A stretch of 64,000 nt of DNA, taken from Mugil cephalus. Taxonomy: Eukaryota > Chordata > Actinopteri > Mugiliformes > Mugilidae. Numbering within the stretch: position 1 is the first letter of the stretch; each line of letters opens with the position of its first letter. The DNA lies in assembly GCF_022458985.1 (NCBI RefSeq), contig NC_061771.1, positions 19,603,501-19,667,500 of the forward strand, in the 5' to 3' direction. Below the pieces are notes generated by a model. The model was given only the letters and a program-made list of their open reading frames with translations, searched no databases and was not told where the DNA came from. Positions 1-11,904 of the stretch are shown piece by piece. The translations under genes and the position numbers were made by a program.

Positions 1-1200
1 AGAGGCGCTCGCTCCATCAGACAGAGCCAGTCTGGCTGTTTCCCTGTCTCCTGTCTCTGTGCTAACTACAGCTGTCGGTCGTATAGCTTCAAATGAAGTG
101 TATGCTACGCATTGGAAACAACTTTTTAATGCAAAATAGAGAAAACAGCATGCAAACTCTCGCACAGGGGCAGGTGTGTGCAGTGACTCATACGGCGAGT
201 TAATCTGACGGTGCTCACTCACAAGGCGGCATCAGGACCACAAACATCTGCAAGTCAATCAGTTCTGGTAAATTTATTGCAGTTCTATTTTAGTAGTTCT
301 GTTGGGGAATTTGCACCACTTCCTCACCCGTTTCTTTGTCTTGTGAAATACTGGACACATCCAGCCCTCAATAGCCGAATGAAACCAAACTGAAACCATC
401 TGAGAAGGGAACAACAGCTCACAACTCATATGCATAGGCACAATGAAAACGACGATGAGTGGCCATGACTCATGAAAAAGATAACAACACCTGCTGTTAT
501 ATTAGTTTTGTGTTTGCTGCATATTCCTAAAGGGCTACTGCAGTGTGTATTGTGTTCACATAATCTGTACACGCATGTGAGAAAAGAAGGTTGCAGGACT
601 AAGAACTGTTTTAGGAACAGGAAAGTTCACATTCATGACATGACAGGCAACTGATCACAGGGAGTTAGAAAGGTGTCTTTCCATGTCCCATTATAATTAC
701 AATGTTTGCTCACATTGCTAACAAACTCTCTGTGACGTGACTAGGATTCATAAGAAAGGCCCTGAAGATCAGGGTGGTGGCTTCAGTTGCTGCCATCTTC
801 GCCGTGCCAGACCAATCATAAATTAGCCACAGGGGAGCTGTGGCAGGTGACAACAAGACAGACTGCTAGCAAGCGTTGGGAACTTTTACTCAAAATGATG
901 CAAAACATTAAGCTTGATTTAACTTCCACGTCTTCTGTCCTGGAGAATGTACCTTCATATAGCTAAATTTGAAGAGAAACGCCAAGTAACTGCTGACCAG
1001 AACCAAATGTTATGTGTTTTCTGGGTGGAAGCAAATCTCTGGAAGCTGTGTAATATGAGATTGTAAAGATGAAGTGAACCTAAGTTATATAACTTATATA
1101 ACTTCATGTAGAGGATAGAAGACTGACAATTTAATCATCCATGTCATCTGGCTGCTGTGGGGTTGAATTTCTTTACAGCGAAATGTCTCTGATTGGTTGT
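1..1200. other. No gene recognised at left edge
   Basis: I see no exon with convincing splice sites, no family match and no long open frame. The sequence is AT-rich and unremarkable. The first 80 bases are pyrimidine-rich and could belong to a transcript cut by the window edge, but nothing here proves it. Confidence 0.4.
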
Positions 1201-1204
1201 AGGA

Positions 1205-1722
1205 CTATCCAACAGGGGTATGCATTGACGTCGCTGCCGCCTGAGGCCACGCCCCCCTGAGTCTCAAAAACATGGTGAAGTGTATCAGTAAATACAGCGA
1301 GACAGGGAATACGAACTAGTATGGATTTTTAAAAGTGGATTAGCCTCGGTTTCAGGTACTTTAAGCTAGTTTTAGGTCAGTGATGATAAATGTAGCTAAA
1401 TAAAAGATGCTAACGCTAAGAGTTTTACTGAGAACTAACGTTAGCCATATAATACTGCAGCGTCTGACCAGATGACCAGATATTTACTGTCGGCCGTAAA
1501 TACGCCAAAACAACAACATCCAGAAACTTATCTGACAGCCCTCCGCACAACAGCTCTTCGCTTTTGTTTTATTAATTTAACAGTTTAGACGCTATTAAAG
1601 CCTGTGATTCAAGCTAATGCTGCTAATCTCCATGCTCAACTGTCACTTTTTGCCACTCAGTGGCTGTAACCATGGAGACTTCACTGCCTGTGACATCACG
1701 TACATACCCTCTATAATCTTCA
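1205..1722. repeat. Dispersed repeat, copy A
   Basis: This block matches a second copy at about 16170-16826. Both share the order: CCCCCCTGAGTCTCAA, then TCAGTAAATACAGCGAGAC, then AGATGCTAACGCTAAGAG, then a block ending GCCACTCAGTGGC and AACCATGGAGACTT. No coding capacity is evident, so it is probably a non-autonomous element. Edges are approximate. Confidence 0.75.
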
Positions 1723-2910
1723 GAAGTATTTTTACTTTCCATATGTTGAAACATGCCCCATCATGGAATCCATATAATGAGCCTCATTGAGTTCACGTCT
1801 GTTACTGCTGTAGCTGTGGTCTTAATAATCTTAACAATCATTTGTGGTTAAGGTTGTCTAGCGGTTGCAAATTATACAAAGCAGCAGTATTTCTTTGGAA
1901 CAGGTATTGTCACGTGATCATTTTGGTATTTGCCATTAATCTCATCTGTAACATCCTACACAATCCCTGTTTCATATTAATTTCTGTGAAACAATAATAG
2001 AGATTCAGCTCACCAGTGTCTTAAAAGATCCCTGGATTTGTTTTAAATATGGGGTGGCCGGGTGTCCCCTTTGAATTCATTTAGATGAAAGACTGTGCCT
2101 TTAATATCTGGAAGGATCACGGTATGTGTGGGAGGTTATGTGTGAATGACGGAAACCGCTGCCTCTCTCAAGTATTTGAACCTGTGATGTTACAGGTTTC
2201 ATGTGACAGAGGGGATCTGTCCCCTGCCCACAACTGCAAGTCGCCTCAGCAGCAACAATGCACCGAATGAAAATCTAAACTGATGATACACAGATGTTTG
2301 TGTAAAAAAGAAAAAAAAAGAAAAGAAAAACGTAAAGTGTATTAAGTGTTTGAGTCGGTCTTGTGTGTCTTGGTCTTGTTGGTCTTGTGTCTTCACTTTG
2401 TTGTATGTGGTCTTCACAGATGTAAAAGGGGAGTTTTTCCTTCCAACTGTGACCAAGTGTTTCCTCAGTGGTGGTTTAAGGTGATAAACACAGCCCCCAC
2501 TGTGTCCTGAGACGACTGACATTATGATTTTGCCTTATATAAGCGCAGTTGAAGCCAAATTCCAAACACCTTCCATTTATGTACAGAACTTGAAATGCAT
2601 GACCTTTTCACAATCTTTTACAAACATTTGTTGGATAATTTTAAAGATACCTTTAAAATGCTTCATCATTTACAGGATGCACATGCCCTTATACTGTTGA
2701 TATTGTCAGGTAGCAGGATGTTGTTAGACGGGGCGTTAGATGGGTTGAGGGGAGAGGCCTTAGATCAGGTTTGTTCCAGTTCATTCCACAGATACTTTAA
2801 CAGTTTGGGATCTAGTGAATTGGAGTTCTTGTCAACGTATTTGCGTGAGGCTGCATCCTACCGGGGTTGGCTGCTGCTGTATATTATTTTTCCAGCCTTT
2901 ATGCGCATAT
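1723..2910. other. No gene recognised
   Basis: An open frame of 105 codons (2595-2912, plus) lies here. It has no recognised domain and no flanking splice signals, and it runs up to a transposon remnant, so I treat it as chance. A purine-rich run sits near 2305-2330. Confidence 0.4.
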
Positions 2911-2914
2911 GAAC

Positions 2915-3900
2915 TTAAGCGACATCCCATTCTTAATCCATAGGGTTTAAAATGAGGTTCGGCCCACCCTTTGCAGCTATAACAGCTCGAACTCTTCTTG
3001 GAAGGCGTGTTTTTATGGGAATATTTGACCAATCTTCCAGAAGCGCATTTGTGAGGTCAGACACTGATGTTGGACAAGAAGGCCTCACTCACAGTCTTCG
3101 CTCTAATTCATCCCAAAGGTTTTCTACTGGGTTGAGGTCAGCTTCTTCCACATCAACTTCTGTGTGCTCCAGTGCACATTCATGTTGAAACAGGAAGGGG
3201 TCATCCCCAGACTGTTCCCACAAGGTTGGGAGCGTGGAATTATCCAGAGTCTCTTGGTATGCTGAAACATTCAGTTACTTTTACCAGAACTAAGGGGCTA
3301 AGACCATCTCTTGATAAACAACCCCACACCATAATCCCACCTCCACCAAACTTCACACTGGCACAATGCAGTGAGACAAGTACCGTTCCCCTGGTCACCA
3401 CCAGATTGGTCGATCAGTGGAGTGATCACCAGTCACTCCAGAGAACGTCTCCACTGCTCTAGAGTCCAGTGCATCCGACGCCTTTCATTGCATTTGGTGA
3501 CATTTGGTTTGGATGCAGCTGCTCAGTCATGTAAACCCATTCCATGAAGCTCTCTACGTACTGTTGTTGAACTAAGTTTGGAGGTCTGTAACGACTGATT
3601 ATGCAGAAAGTTCGTGACTGAGTTGCTGTCGTTCCCAACTTTCCACTTTGTTATAAAACCATTGACAGTTCACTGGAATATATTTATTATTTATTAGCGA
3701 GGAAATTTCATGACTGGACTTGTTACACAGGTGGCATCCTATCACAGTACGGCACTGTGCTTCACTGAGCTCCTGAGAGTGGCCCATTCTTTTCCAAATG
3801 TTTGTAGAAACAATCGGCCAAGATGATTGATTTTAGACACCTGTGTCGATGGAAGTGATTCAAACACCTGAATACTTTTGGCAATGTGGTCTATTAAGGA
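2915..3900 (-). mobile_element. Tc1/mariner-like transposon, inactivated
   Basis: The minus strand carries a decayed Tc1-like transposase. The amino-terminal end at 3787-3599 begins MGHSQELSEAQ and continues with GCHLCNKSS, the helix-turn-helix start typical of fish Tc1 transposases. Farther along the minus strand (3480 to 2950) the plus strand reads as the complement of the family's catalytic region, for example the stretches around GGGTTGAGGTCAG and CATAATCCCACCTCCACC. The 3900 side ends in a terminal-repeat-like AATACTTTTGGCAATGTGG. Frames are broken by stops and shifts, so it cannot encode an active enzyme. Family membership is recalled; the breaks are visible. Confidence 0.8.
2955..3787 (-). 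pseudogene. Tc1-like transposase pseudogene
   Basis: Coding remnant of the element above, read right to left. The amino-terminal DNA-binding part is open for 62 codons and then shifts frame. The catalytic DDE part is recognisable only in fragments. It shows no relation to the host genes around it. Confidence 0.7.
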
Positions 3901-5940
3901 TGCATCTAAGTTACAATCTTGTTTATCTTCTCAAAACAATTTGAAAGTGAAAATATCTAACTACTAACAATGAACTCTACAAGAACAAACTTGTTAAACA
4001 TGTGCTCTCTCTATAGACCTAAAGGGTGTTTCTGTAACACCTTGAGGTAAATTTGCAACTTTCGTTCTTGGGTAAATTAAACCGTCTTGACAAGTTGAGT
4101 GACCTATTTTTGTTGAGATACAAGTAATTATAATAAGTGTGCAATGCAAACGTACAGTAAAAGAGGGAACATCTGTGCAGACCTGTCCAGTTTGTTGCTC
4201 TGGACTTGATCCAAATTTCAGTCACTCCCTCCTCTTCTCTGAAAGAACTCATCATTGTTGCCAACACAGAGGTGACAGTGAAGTCAGTAGTTCAGCAGTG
4301 AACATGAACTGTGGATAGGGGGCAAATGGAAGATGAAAAAAATATATATATATTGGGAGATGCTTGGAGCTTTGCCATCAGATTAAATGATTCTGTGGAA
4401 AGTGGTTGCAGTTAGTTTAAAACAACAAACCTAAGTACCTCCACTGCAAACTTCACAGAAATGTTCTCAGTAATTAACATAGAGAGTTGACAGACAGCAC
4501 CTATAGAAGCTAGTTAGTTAAAACGTAGTTTTTGGATTTCATGCGACATGTCATAGATGAAAAAAGCAGTTAACGTATATAGTTATATGTTGACACTGCT
4601 TTATATATTTCTATATGTAAGTATAGAGGAGTAAAATTTCTTATGTATTTCTATGTGCTGCTTGTAAAAGTACCAACGTCACAGTGAGAAACTACAAAGT
4701 CACATGTAAAAGTACCTAACTCAGTGTAAATGCATCATCTTTTAAATTTAAAGCCACTTAAAACAGTCATTTCATTATCCGTTCATCTTCAAGTTATTGA
4801 TTTAGACTGATAATTCTCTCTGTTTGGTTTATGAAATGTAAATAATGTAACAGCCTTTTCTTACAGTCGAGCAGACTTCTTAAAATTGTCCTGAAACCTG
4901 AAAACACTCACAGCTAATTATCACTCATCGCTTGACGGCAAACCATCGGTACAATTACAAATGATTATTAAAATATTAATATTTAACTTTCCAGGCGCCG
5001 TTGCTGCCGTTGCTGCAGGTGGAGCCAGCTCTAAGTAAATCAGAGAGACGTGAGAAGGCTGAACTCCTAACGAGCCGGGTGTGACCTGTGAATACAAACC
5101 TTGTCCAGCTGCTCTCATTGTAATCAGCATTTAGATTTAGAGAAGCACTGGAACAAGCAACACTTTCAGTCAGGCAGGAATGAGATTCAAATGAAAGGGG
5201 AAGTGGTGGAAGAAAAGTGAAAAACTGCTGCATTTATTTATATTCACTTTGAGTGCTTTTGTCTGTTTCTCTCCTTTTCTTTTGGTGAAATGCTGCATAC
5301 TTTTACCTCAACAAGTCTTACAACGGTTATTTATCTTTAGTAAGAAATCATGTATTTTGTCATTTATTAGTGGAAATGATCGGCTGGAATAAAAATCAAC
5401 ATAAGGAAAACACAAATACAAGCTATTAAGTAGCATAAAATGGAAATACTGTACTTGGGTAACATGTACTATGTTAATACCACATACCACTCACAGGTGC
5501 AGCTTGTCTCCAGGCCCAGGCCCCCAAGGCCCACAAACTAATCCCCTTAAAGACAGTATATACATGACTCTTTTAAATGTCAGGTGTGACAATGGCCTCC
5601 AATTCTTCTCTAAGAAGAGAAAATAATAAGAGGAAACAAGACAGCTGCGAGTTAAGTAGGTAATGATGATTAATATTAATACTAAACGGCTAATGACTGA
5701 CATTCACAGGTCACAATTTTATAAAAATAGGACTGGTTATAAATATCCGTGGCCAAGATGAATGTGCGAGTTAATTAGACAGCAGTAAAATATTTAATTA
5801 GTTCGTTAAGTAAAGGTATTTTTAAATTAAAAAAAAAAAAAAAAAAAAGAAAGTTATTTTGCGTTGGTTTCTTCTCGTCAAAAGCTGTGATCTGGCGCCC
5901 TCTTGTGGTTCAATTAATTCAGGTCTGCGGCTTGTGTAAC
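3901..5940. other. No gene recognised
   Basis: AT-rich sequence with a short TA run near 4341-4351 and a poly-A run at 5829-5848. I see no exon, RNA gene or recognised repeat family. Short open frames on both strands lack splice context. Confidence 0.4.
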
Positions 5941-5950
5941 TGCGCGTTAA

Positions 5951-6060
5951 GCCCCGCCCACTACATCGCAGCCTATTGGCCAGCGCTTTAAAAAAGAGAC
6001 ACATGATTGGTCAGGCGTCAGGCAACCCGGAACACACTCACAGCATTATTATTGTGTAAT
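5951..6060 (+). promoter_or_regulatory. Probable promoter of DAPIT-like gene
   Basis: A GC box (CCCCGCCC, 5952-5959) is followed by two inverted CCAAT boxes, ATTGG at 5975-5979 and 6006-6010. They are 31 bases apart, close to three helical turns, as in NF-Y promoters. An AT-rich tract (TTTAAAAAA) lies between them. A likely untranslated exon follows and ends at 6090 with the strong donor GTAAGT. The factor assignment is inferred from motifs. Confidence 0.5.
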
Positions 6061-6186
6061 AAGTCCTAACCTTACCTCAAGCCTGCTGCAGTAAGTATCA
6101 GTGGACACGTTCACAATGTCAATTAAATGTTTGAAGAAGGAAACACGAGTCACAGACTAACACTTTCATTCAAACTGTGCCCAGTT

Positions 6187-9100
6187 ATGCCGACGTCTCC
6201 TGTTAAAACGCGGATCCCTATCACCAGTTTCGGTCATCTGGTCACAGAGGTGAAGGTAGGAGCATGATTTCATTACAGCATCTACCAGTCTGCATTATCT
6301 GTGTTCTCATAAACACGGGGAGAAAAAACATTGACATTTAATTAGGTTAAAAATGACCCGGTTTAAAAGACGTTATTTTTATTTATTATACTTATTATTT
6401 ACCAAACAAAGGAATTAATATTACTAAACTGATATTTACATGAATTATGTGCAGTGTCATTGTGCTCTTCCACTGGTGGAACAGAAATGATTTGCTTTTG
6501 GCGTCATCATGTAAGAAGTGCAGGCCGTTTACCATTTACCAAAATACAGTTTTCACTTGACAGCTGTGCAAACATCGCAGAAAATAGACCAAACGTCATT
6601 TATTGTCTGATATTAATTAGACATACATCAATCTTGCTTAACGTTCTTGCCACCTTCTTGATATTGTGTTGGTCCCACTTTTGCTGCCAGAACAGCCCTG
6701 ACCCCCTAGACCCCCTGAGACAGTGCTGTGGTGTTTAGAGGCCAAGTCTTAAACTCATCGTGTGGTACCGACCTATGACACACCAGGCCACCTCCGTCCA
6801 TTGTTCCGTGGTCCATTTTTCTCGTGCCCGTTATTGGCACTTTCGTCTGTGGACAGGTGTCGGCACAGGCACCCTGACTGGTCTGCAGCTATGCAGCCCC
6901 ACACACAACAAACTGTGATGCACTGTGTATTCTAACACATTTCTATCAGAACCAGCATTGCCTTCTACCGGAACACATGTCCACCAATGACGCTGTTACT
7001 GGTTCACCTGTCTGTCCCTTCCTTGGACCACTTTTGATCGATAATAACTGTAGACTGGGAACATCCCACAAGAGCCTGCAGTTCTGGAGATGCTCTGACG
7101 CAGTCGTCTAGCCATCACAATCAGGCCCTCGTCAGACTCACTCAGATCCTTACTCTTAAGCATTTATTGCTGCTTCTAACACGTCAAGTTTGAGCACAAA
7201 ATGTTCACTTACTGCTTATTAAATCACGCCCACCGACAGGTGCCACGATGAGGAGATAATCAGTGTTATTCACTTCACCTATCACCGGTCATAATGTGTG
7301 GTCATTATGCTTGATCGGTATATTTTTGACCTGTTTACACAAATTGTATTATTAAATTTGCAGTGTCCCTTTTCTGCCACTTGAGGGCAGCAGAAACAAA
7401 CTGTGTATCCACAGTTGGATATATTCTTAAAAATCCTTCATATACAGAAAGTGTGCACAAGTGGTAAACAGAAAGTAAATTCACACAGATGTGCTGCATT
7501 TTGTTGCGTCTTGTTCACCTCTTTCTGACGCCCCAAACTCGTTACTGCCCGCGGAGACAGAGGAGCAGAAAACATCCAACTGCATCTGCTCGTAGTGCCA
7601 ACATAAAAGCTCTGTGAACCTGGCTCATCAGGTCTTCATTCTCCCTATTATATGAATCCTTAATGATTAAATCTAAACTGTAAACAAAGATGATGTAGTT
7701 AAATGTAATTGCGTGACATAGAAAAAATATTTAATTGAACTTACCCAGATAAGACTCACTGACTGTATGTTAAGATGATCATAACGTCCCTGACGTCGCC
7801 CGTAACACAAGGGTTTTAAAGCTCAGTGTGGTGCCTCCATCTGTCGCCATCTTGTCAGAGTGCCTGACTCCTACTGACTCCTGCGTAAGTTAAAAATCAG
7901 GGGGGGTGGATGAGGTGGATGAGTGGAGCTGAGGCAGTTGATTGAGTGTAACTGTGCCCGTCCCCACCTCAAACTGGCCCTACCCTAAAAGTTCAAACCT
8001 TGATATGATATAAAAAGATGAGTTGTACATTAGAAAGAAAAAAAAAAATTGAAATCAAATCATTTTATCATCACAATTTTCCAGTGACACTACACTAAGA
8101 TCCTCCTCAGTGCATTTGAAATATAACTTTGTGTACATTATGCGTAAAACCAAAAACACTTATATATCTATTCAGATAACATGACCTTAATATAAGACGT
8201 ATTGCCATAGTCTGACTTTTTAGTTATTAGGATTAGATGTCAGAGGGACGTTGAATTAAAACAGATCTCTGCTTCTTGCTTATTTTGCCACAAGTTAACG
8301 AGGGGCCACAGAATTCAGCTCAGGCAAGTTTTCAAATGGAGGAGGAACTGACATTAGTAACAGCTTTAACCTTGTGTCATAGCAACAATCTATAAAAAAA
8401 CATCTATAGGGTTTTCTGCTGTGTTACCACTTTCACTTATGCTGTTGTTGTTGTTCCAGGGTCAGCCGAATCACCCAGTTTATCGTCTTTAATTGGACAC
8501 ACTTGTAATACTCACGTATAAATGAGTATTACGTGATAGATTCTTACAAAAACAAAGAAAAACAATAAACAGCTATTTCCGAATTGACTGTTTTCCAGGC
8601 AACTGAGTGGTTTCACATAACCGGATTTGATCGGGAATTAAGAAAAAAAGCACTTCCTTTGTTTTCTGCTAATAGTAGCCACATCTACCCTGTCAGCACT
8701 GTTCCTGCTCTCCCACTGGTACACGTAACGCAAGTCTAACATTCATAATGACAACTTATTTCCCTCTTCACAGAAATTTCTTGCGTTTCCCTTTTGTATA
8801 CTCTAAACCAGAAATTCTAGATAAACGCTTCACTTCCTGGAATTCGGTGCAGTTGAACTTAAAGAGATTAGACTGATGTTCATTTCAGAGTGGTTACTGT
8901 CATGCACCATGCAGGGTCCTTTCAGAGTGTAAGCTTGGCTCATCACAGAGAGTAGAGTAGCCTTGAACCACATGTGAAACCATAACTCTGTTGATGTTAC
9001 ACTTTGGTTTTTGTTTGCATGAAACAAGGCAGGTGTAACTAAGTGAGGTTTAAAAGAGCCGGTCGGTTGATTTGTTAGCTTTCGAGAGAGCGTCTTTGTG

Positions 9101-10771
9101 CGAACTTAACGATGGTTAGCTTCGCACAAAGACGCTCAAAGACGCTCTTACCGCTCAGACATAAGAGTGGTGTCCGTTTTGACATTTGACTCTCTGTTGG
9201 AACAAACCCGGAACTGTTCCTTAAAATATGAAGCTACAGAAAGGTTGCAGTTAGCTTAGCATAAAGACGTCTCATTTTGGAGGCCAAAGTCCAAGCTAGC
9301 TCTTTAACTGTTTGCAGTCTTTATGCTAAGCTAGCCATCTCCTAGCTTTATATTTGCAGCACGAACGCAAGAGTGGTGTAGTCTTCTCATTTAACTGCAC
9401 AAACAAACACATTTGTTAAAACGTGTTTATGTTCAGAGCACCACATAAATAACTGCATGCTGTGTGTGGTTGTACGTTAATGTTCTACGTGCCCTAATGT
9501 GTGTCCGTCACATAGCCTGGTTCTGTTATTTAACGCACTGTATTTGATGTTTCAGGTTGCATTTTGCAGTCCAGGAACAGCGATTGAAAACTAGCCTTGT
9601 GGCTCATTTATGAGTTATTGCACCTACAATTTATCATTTATTAATGTGCATTGTCCCGGACAAATAAACCAATAAAAATATATAATAAAATAAAAAATAA
9701 ACAAAAGATCTAGAACACTCCTTGTTTTTTAGTGACACATCTGCGATGACTATGCCGTGCTCAGCATCACACTTTGTCAGCAATTTTAAAAATGGCTTTA
9801 TTTTGCCACACGCCGTCCCAACGCATGGACAGAAACGGAAAGTTTTCACAATATTTAACAGCCCACAGCTAAGAGTCATGGTAGAACGGCTGCTGGCAGT
9901 TGAGTCTCTTCTGATGAATGATTCTGTTTTATTTTAGTCCAAATGGTGATCGGAATATGAGTCATGTCACAATGAACCAGTTTGTCACTCCTGAGATCAC
10001 TTGTCATACTAGTCAGTGTTACCTGTCTCGGCATGCAGAAGCGTTTAACTTTGTGCTCACTGCATCGAAAATTGCCCAATTTCTTATTTTTTGGTAAATT
10101 TAGCTTGGAATCTTGTGAGTTTTCCTCCACCTACGAAAAAGTACAAAGCAGAAATCCTGTTTCCAGTTGATTAGACGAGGAGACTAAAGTTTAATTATGT
10201 CGGATAAACAAGGTGAGGGTTCCCATCAATTCATATGTTGGTTTCACATTCATTTTGACATAACTCACGATATCTGATATGTGTGCAGGGTTCACAGATC
10301 ATGTTATTGTTGATACAATGGCTTGATTTTATTCACAGTATTTTACTGAATGTCTTTTATTTCAAGATGGGCTTACATGCAACAAAAGGTGCTTTATACT
10401 CTGTAAACTGGCTAAATGCAAAAAAAAAAAAAAAAAAAACTTTAAAGGTTAACTGCACTGCTTCCTCTGTTTCATGTTTCAGAGGCAGCTGTTTGGCATT
10501 GAGGCCCCGTCTGCTCTGGAACTTACTGGTTGGAGGAAACACTTCAACAGCTACACTGTGCAAGGCCGCCGAAATGTAGGCTACACTATGCATGCGCGTA
10601 TGCACTACTTTGCCTTTACGTATCGTGGTATCGTGTCATCACCATCAGAAATATGCCCTTCCGTTGCAGTGTGTCTTGGCAACTTATGGGATCTTGCTAG
10701 TGACGGCAGGTGCTTACATGATGCACAGACGAAAGAAAACGGAAGCGGAGACGTCCACCTCCACGGCCTGA
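6187..10771 (+). CDS. DAPIT (USMG5/ATP5MK)-like small membrane protein, spliced
   Basis: Reconstructed coding exons are 6187-6255, 10483-10575 and 10670-10771, giving 87 residues. All internal junctions are phase 0 with GT-AG sites: acceptor GTGCCCAG before 6185, donor GTAGGA, acceptor TGTTTCAG, donor GTAGGC, acceptor CCGTTGCAG. The last two exons read LTGWRKHFNSYTVQGRRN then CVLATYG, a hydrophobic segment and a basic end (HRRKK). That is the layout of DAPIT, a small inner-membrane subunit of F1Fo ATP synthase whose core reads FNSYT..GR.NCVLATYG. Residues about 55-72 form the single membrane span. The human protein is 58 residues, so this one has a longer amino end, MPTSPVKTRIPITSF onwards, that I do not recognise. 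Exons 3-4 are well supported; linking them across 4.2 kb to the 6187 exon rests on phase and promoter context only. Confidence 0.55.
6650..7330. mobile_element. Non-autonomous DNA transposon fragment
   Basis: The block starts near GATATTGTGTTGGTCCCAC, passes GCTGCCAGAACAGCCCTGAC and ends near CGGTCATAATGTGTGGTC. This is a recurrent fish repeat, and the GGTCATAATG end resembles the terminal repeat of the element at 42470-43312. No open frame of note. Edges are approximate. It lies in the first large intron of the DAPIT-like gene. Confidence 0.55.
9089..9136. repeat. Perfect 16-bp inverted repeat (hairpin)
   Basis: AGCGTCTTTGTGCGAA at 9089-9104 is the exact reverse complement of TTCGCACAAAGACGCT at 9121-9136. 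The 16-base spacer can pair further (CTTAAC with GTTAG). A direct echo of the arm (CAAAGACGCTC) follows at 9137. Confidence 0.8.
9253..9332. repeat. Second 16-bp inverted repeat, fish TTAGCTTAGC family
   Basis: AGCTTAGCATAAAGAC at 9253-9268 pairs exactly with GTCTTTATGCTAAGCT at 9317-9332, with a 48-base spacer. The arm is a motif I know from widespread fish repeats that begin TTAGCTTAGCATAAAGAC, so this is likely the folded-back remnant of such an element. Confidence 0.7.
10483..10575 (+). CDS. DAPIT-like gene, third exon
   Basis: This 31-codon exon runs from RQLFGIEAP to QGRRN. The motif KHFNSYTVQGRRN is the most conserved part of the DAPIT family. The donor falls between the Asn and Cys codons of the family's N-C-V-L-A-T-Y string. 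An alternative acceptor at 10488 would drop two codons and keep the frame. Confidence 0.75.
10670..10771 (+). CDS. DAPIT-like gene, last exon
   Basis: This exon has 33 codons plus TGA. It opens with CVLATYGILLVTAGAYMM, a membrane-spanning stretch, then HRRKK and a Glu/Thr/Ser tail. A canonical AATAAA lies 74 bases past the stop. The start of the span matches DAPIT; the rest has diverged. Confidence 0.75.
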   Translation, partial: CVLATYGILLVTAGAYMMHRRKKTEAETSTSTA

Positions 10772-10844
10772 AATGTCGACCTCATTGCAGCGATGTTTGC
10801 ACAGTAGAAAGCTGTCGTCTGAAAACTGTATTTTGTTGGCCGAT

Positions 10845-10850
10845 AATAAA
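10845..10850 (+). terminator. Poly-A signal of DAPIT-like gene
   Basis: AATAAA downstream of the stop codon at 10769-10771 on the same strand, followed by a TG/T-rich stretch. The spacing suits a short 3' untranslated region. Confidence 0.6.
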
Positions 10851-10871
10851 CGGATAGTAAATGGTAAATGA

Positions 10872-11750
10872 TCTGCACCTGTTGTAATAGTGCTTTTTTT
10901 TTTTTTTTTTTTTTTGGGCTTTGTGGTTCATGTGGTGGCATCTGAGCTTGACATCCCGAGCAGCTTCAGGTTCAGTGTCTCGCTGTAAGAATCACAGTTG
11001 GTTACGGAGGAGTGTGTGTCCACCTGTTGCTCAAGAAACCGCCACCGCACTGCAATTTTATAATATGCAGTTCAATACTGTCTGCACTGTCTTGTCCAAA
11101 TAGACTGTTAACTATTGTGACAGCCTGAGACCGACACACACAAAAATGGTTTAGGAGCAGCACAATTTAGCCTCTACATTTCCCAGACCCATTGGTCTGC
11201 CCAGTTTCAATTGTGAAACTGAACTGGAAGAAGCCTGACTCACAGAGGCCTCTCCCCGCAAGCCCAGACGACCCAAGGGCCCCCACCGACAACATACTTT
11301 TACGAGACACAACAGGGCATCCTCAGAAGACCCATTTCCGTTCTATGATGAGTCACAAATGTTTTGGATGAACCACACAATACCAGGACGGTGGGCATAA
11401 TGCACAAGCCTGGTCAATGTATACTTCTTACACAATTTTAAAGGAAGTCATTGACGTCATTTTGCAGATATTTGTTCCCTCTCACCCAGAGAGAGAATCA
11501 GAATCTTAATTGTCATTGTGTATTCAACAAAACAATACTTCAACAAAACTTCAAGTAGTGAAATCTTTCACATTAAAGTCAAAATTGCGATTGTGATGAT
11601 GGCAGGTACGCAAACATTTGCACATAAACGACATAAAATAAATCTAAGCTACTTTCTGCTTTTGGCATGTTTGAATCTTAAGGTGCTTTTAGTGTGCAGG
11701 CTTTGTGCATCTTAGTGACATATATATATGCGTGTGTGTGCAACCACACT
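10872..11750. other. Intergenic, no gene recognised
   Basis: A poly-T run at 10893-10916 is followed by unremarkable sequence. Around 11490-11530, AGAATCAGAATCTTAATTGT resembles the 3' end of a common fish retroelement. No exon or RNA gene is visible. Confidence 0.4.
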
Positions 11751-11760
11751 GTAGGATTAT

Positions 11761-11765
11761 ATACA

Positions 11766-11819
<54 letters not shown>

Positions 11820-11880
11820 CATATATAAGCTAAGACACTGAAATAGAACATTGTACTACACACACACACACGTACTGCGC
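11761..11880. repeat. AC/AT microsatellite
   Basis: A CA run (about 11765-11804) passes into TA (11805-11826), and a second CA run follows near 11858-11872. Purine-pyrimidine alternation of this kind can adopt Z-DNA; here it lies just upstream of the socs1 promoter. Confidence 0.9.
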
Positions 11881-11904
11881 ACATACACACAAAAATGCAC
11901 ACGC

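Noticed and set aside
10197..10212. ATG plus five codons (MSDKQ) with donor GTGAGG as first exon of the DAPIT-like gene
   Set aside because: It ends in phase 1. None of the acceptors before the DAPIT-like exon gives the right frame, and two lead at once to a stop.
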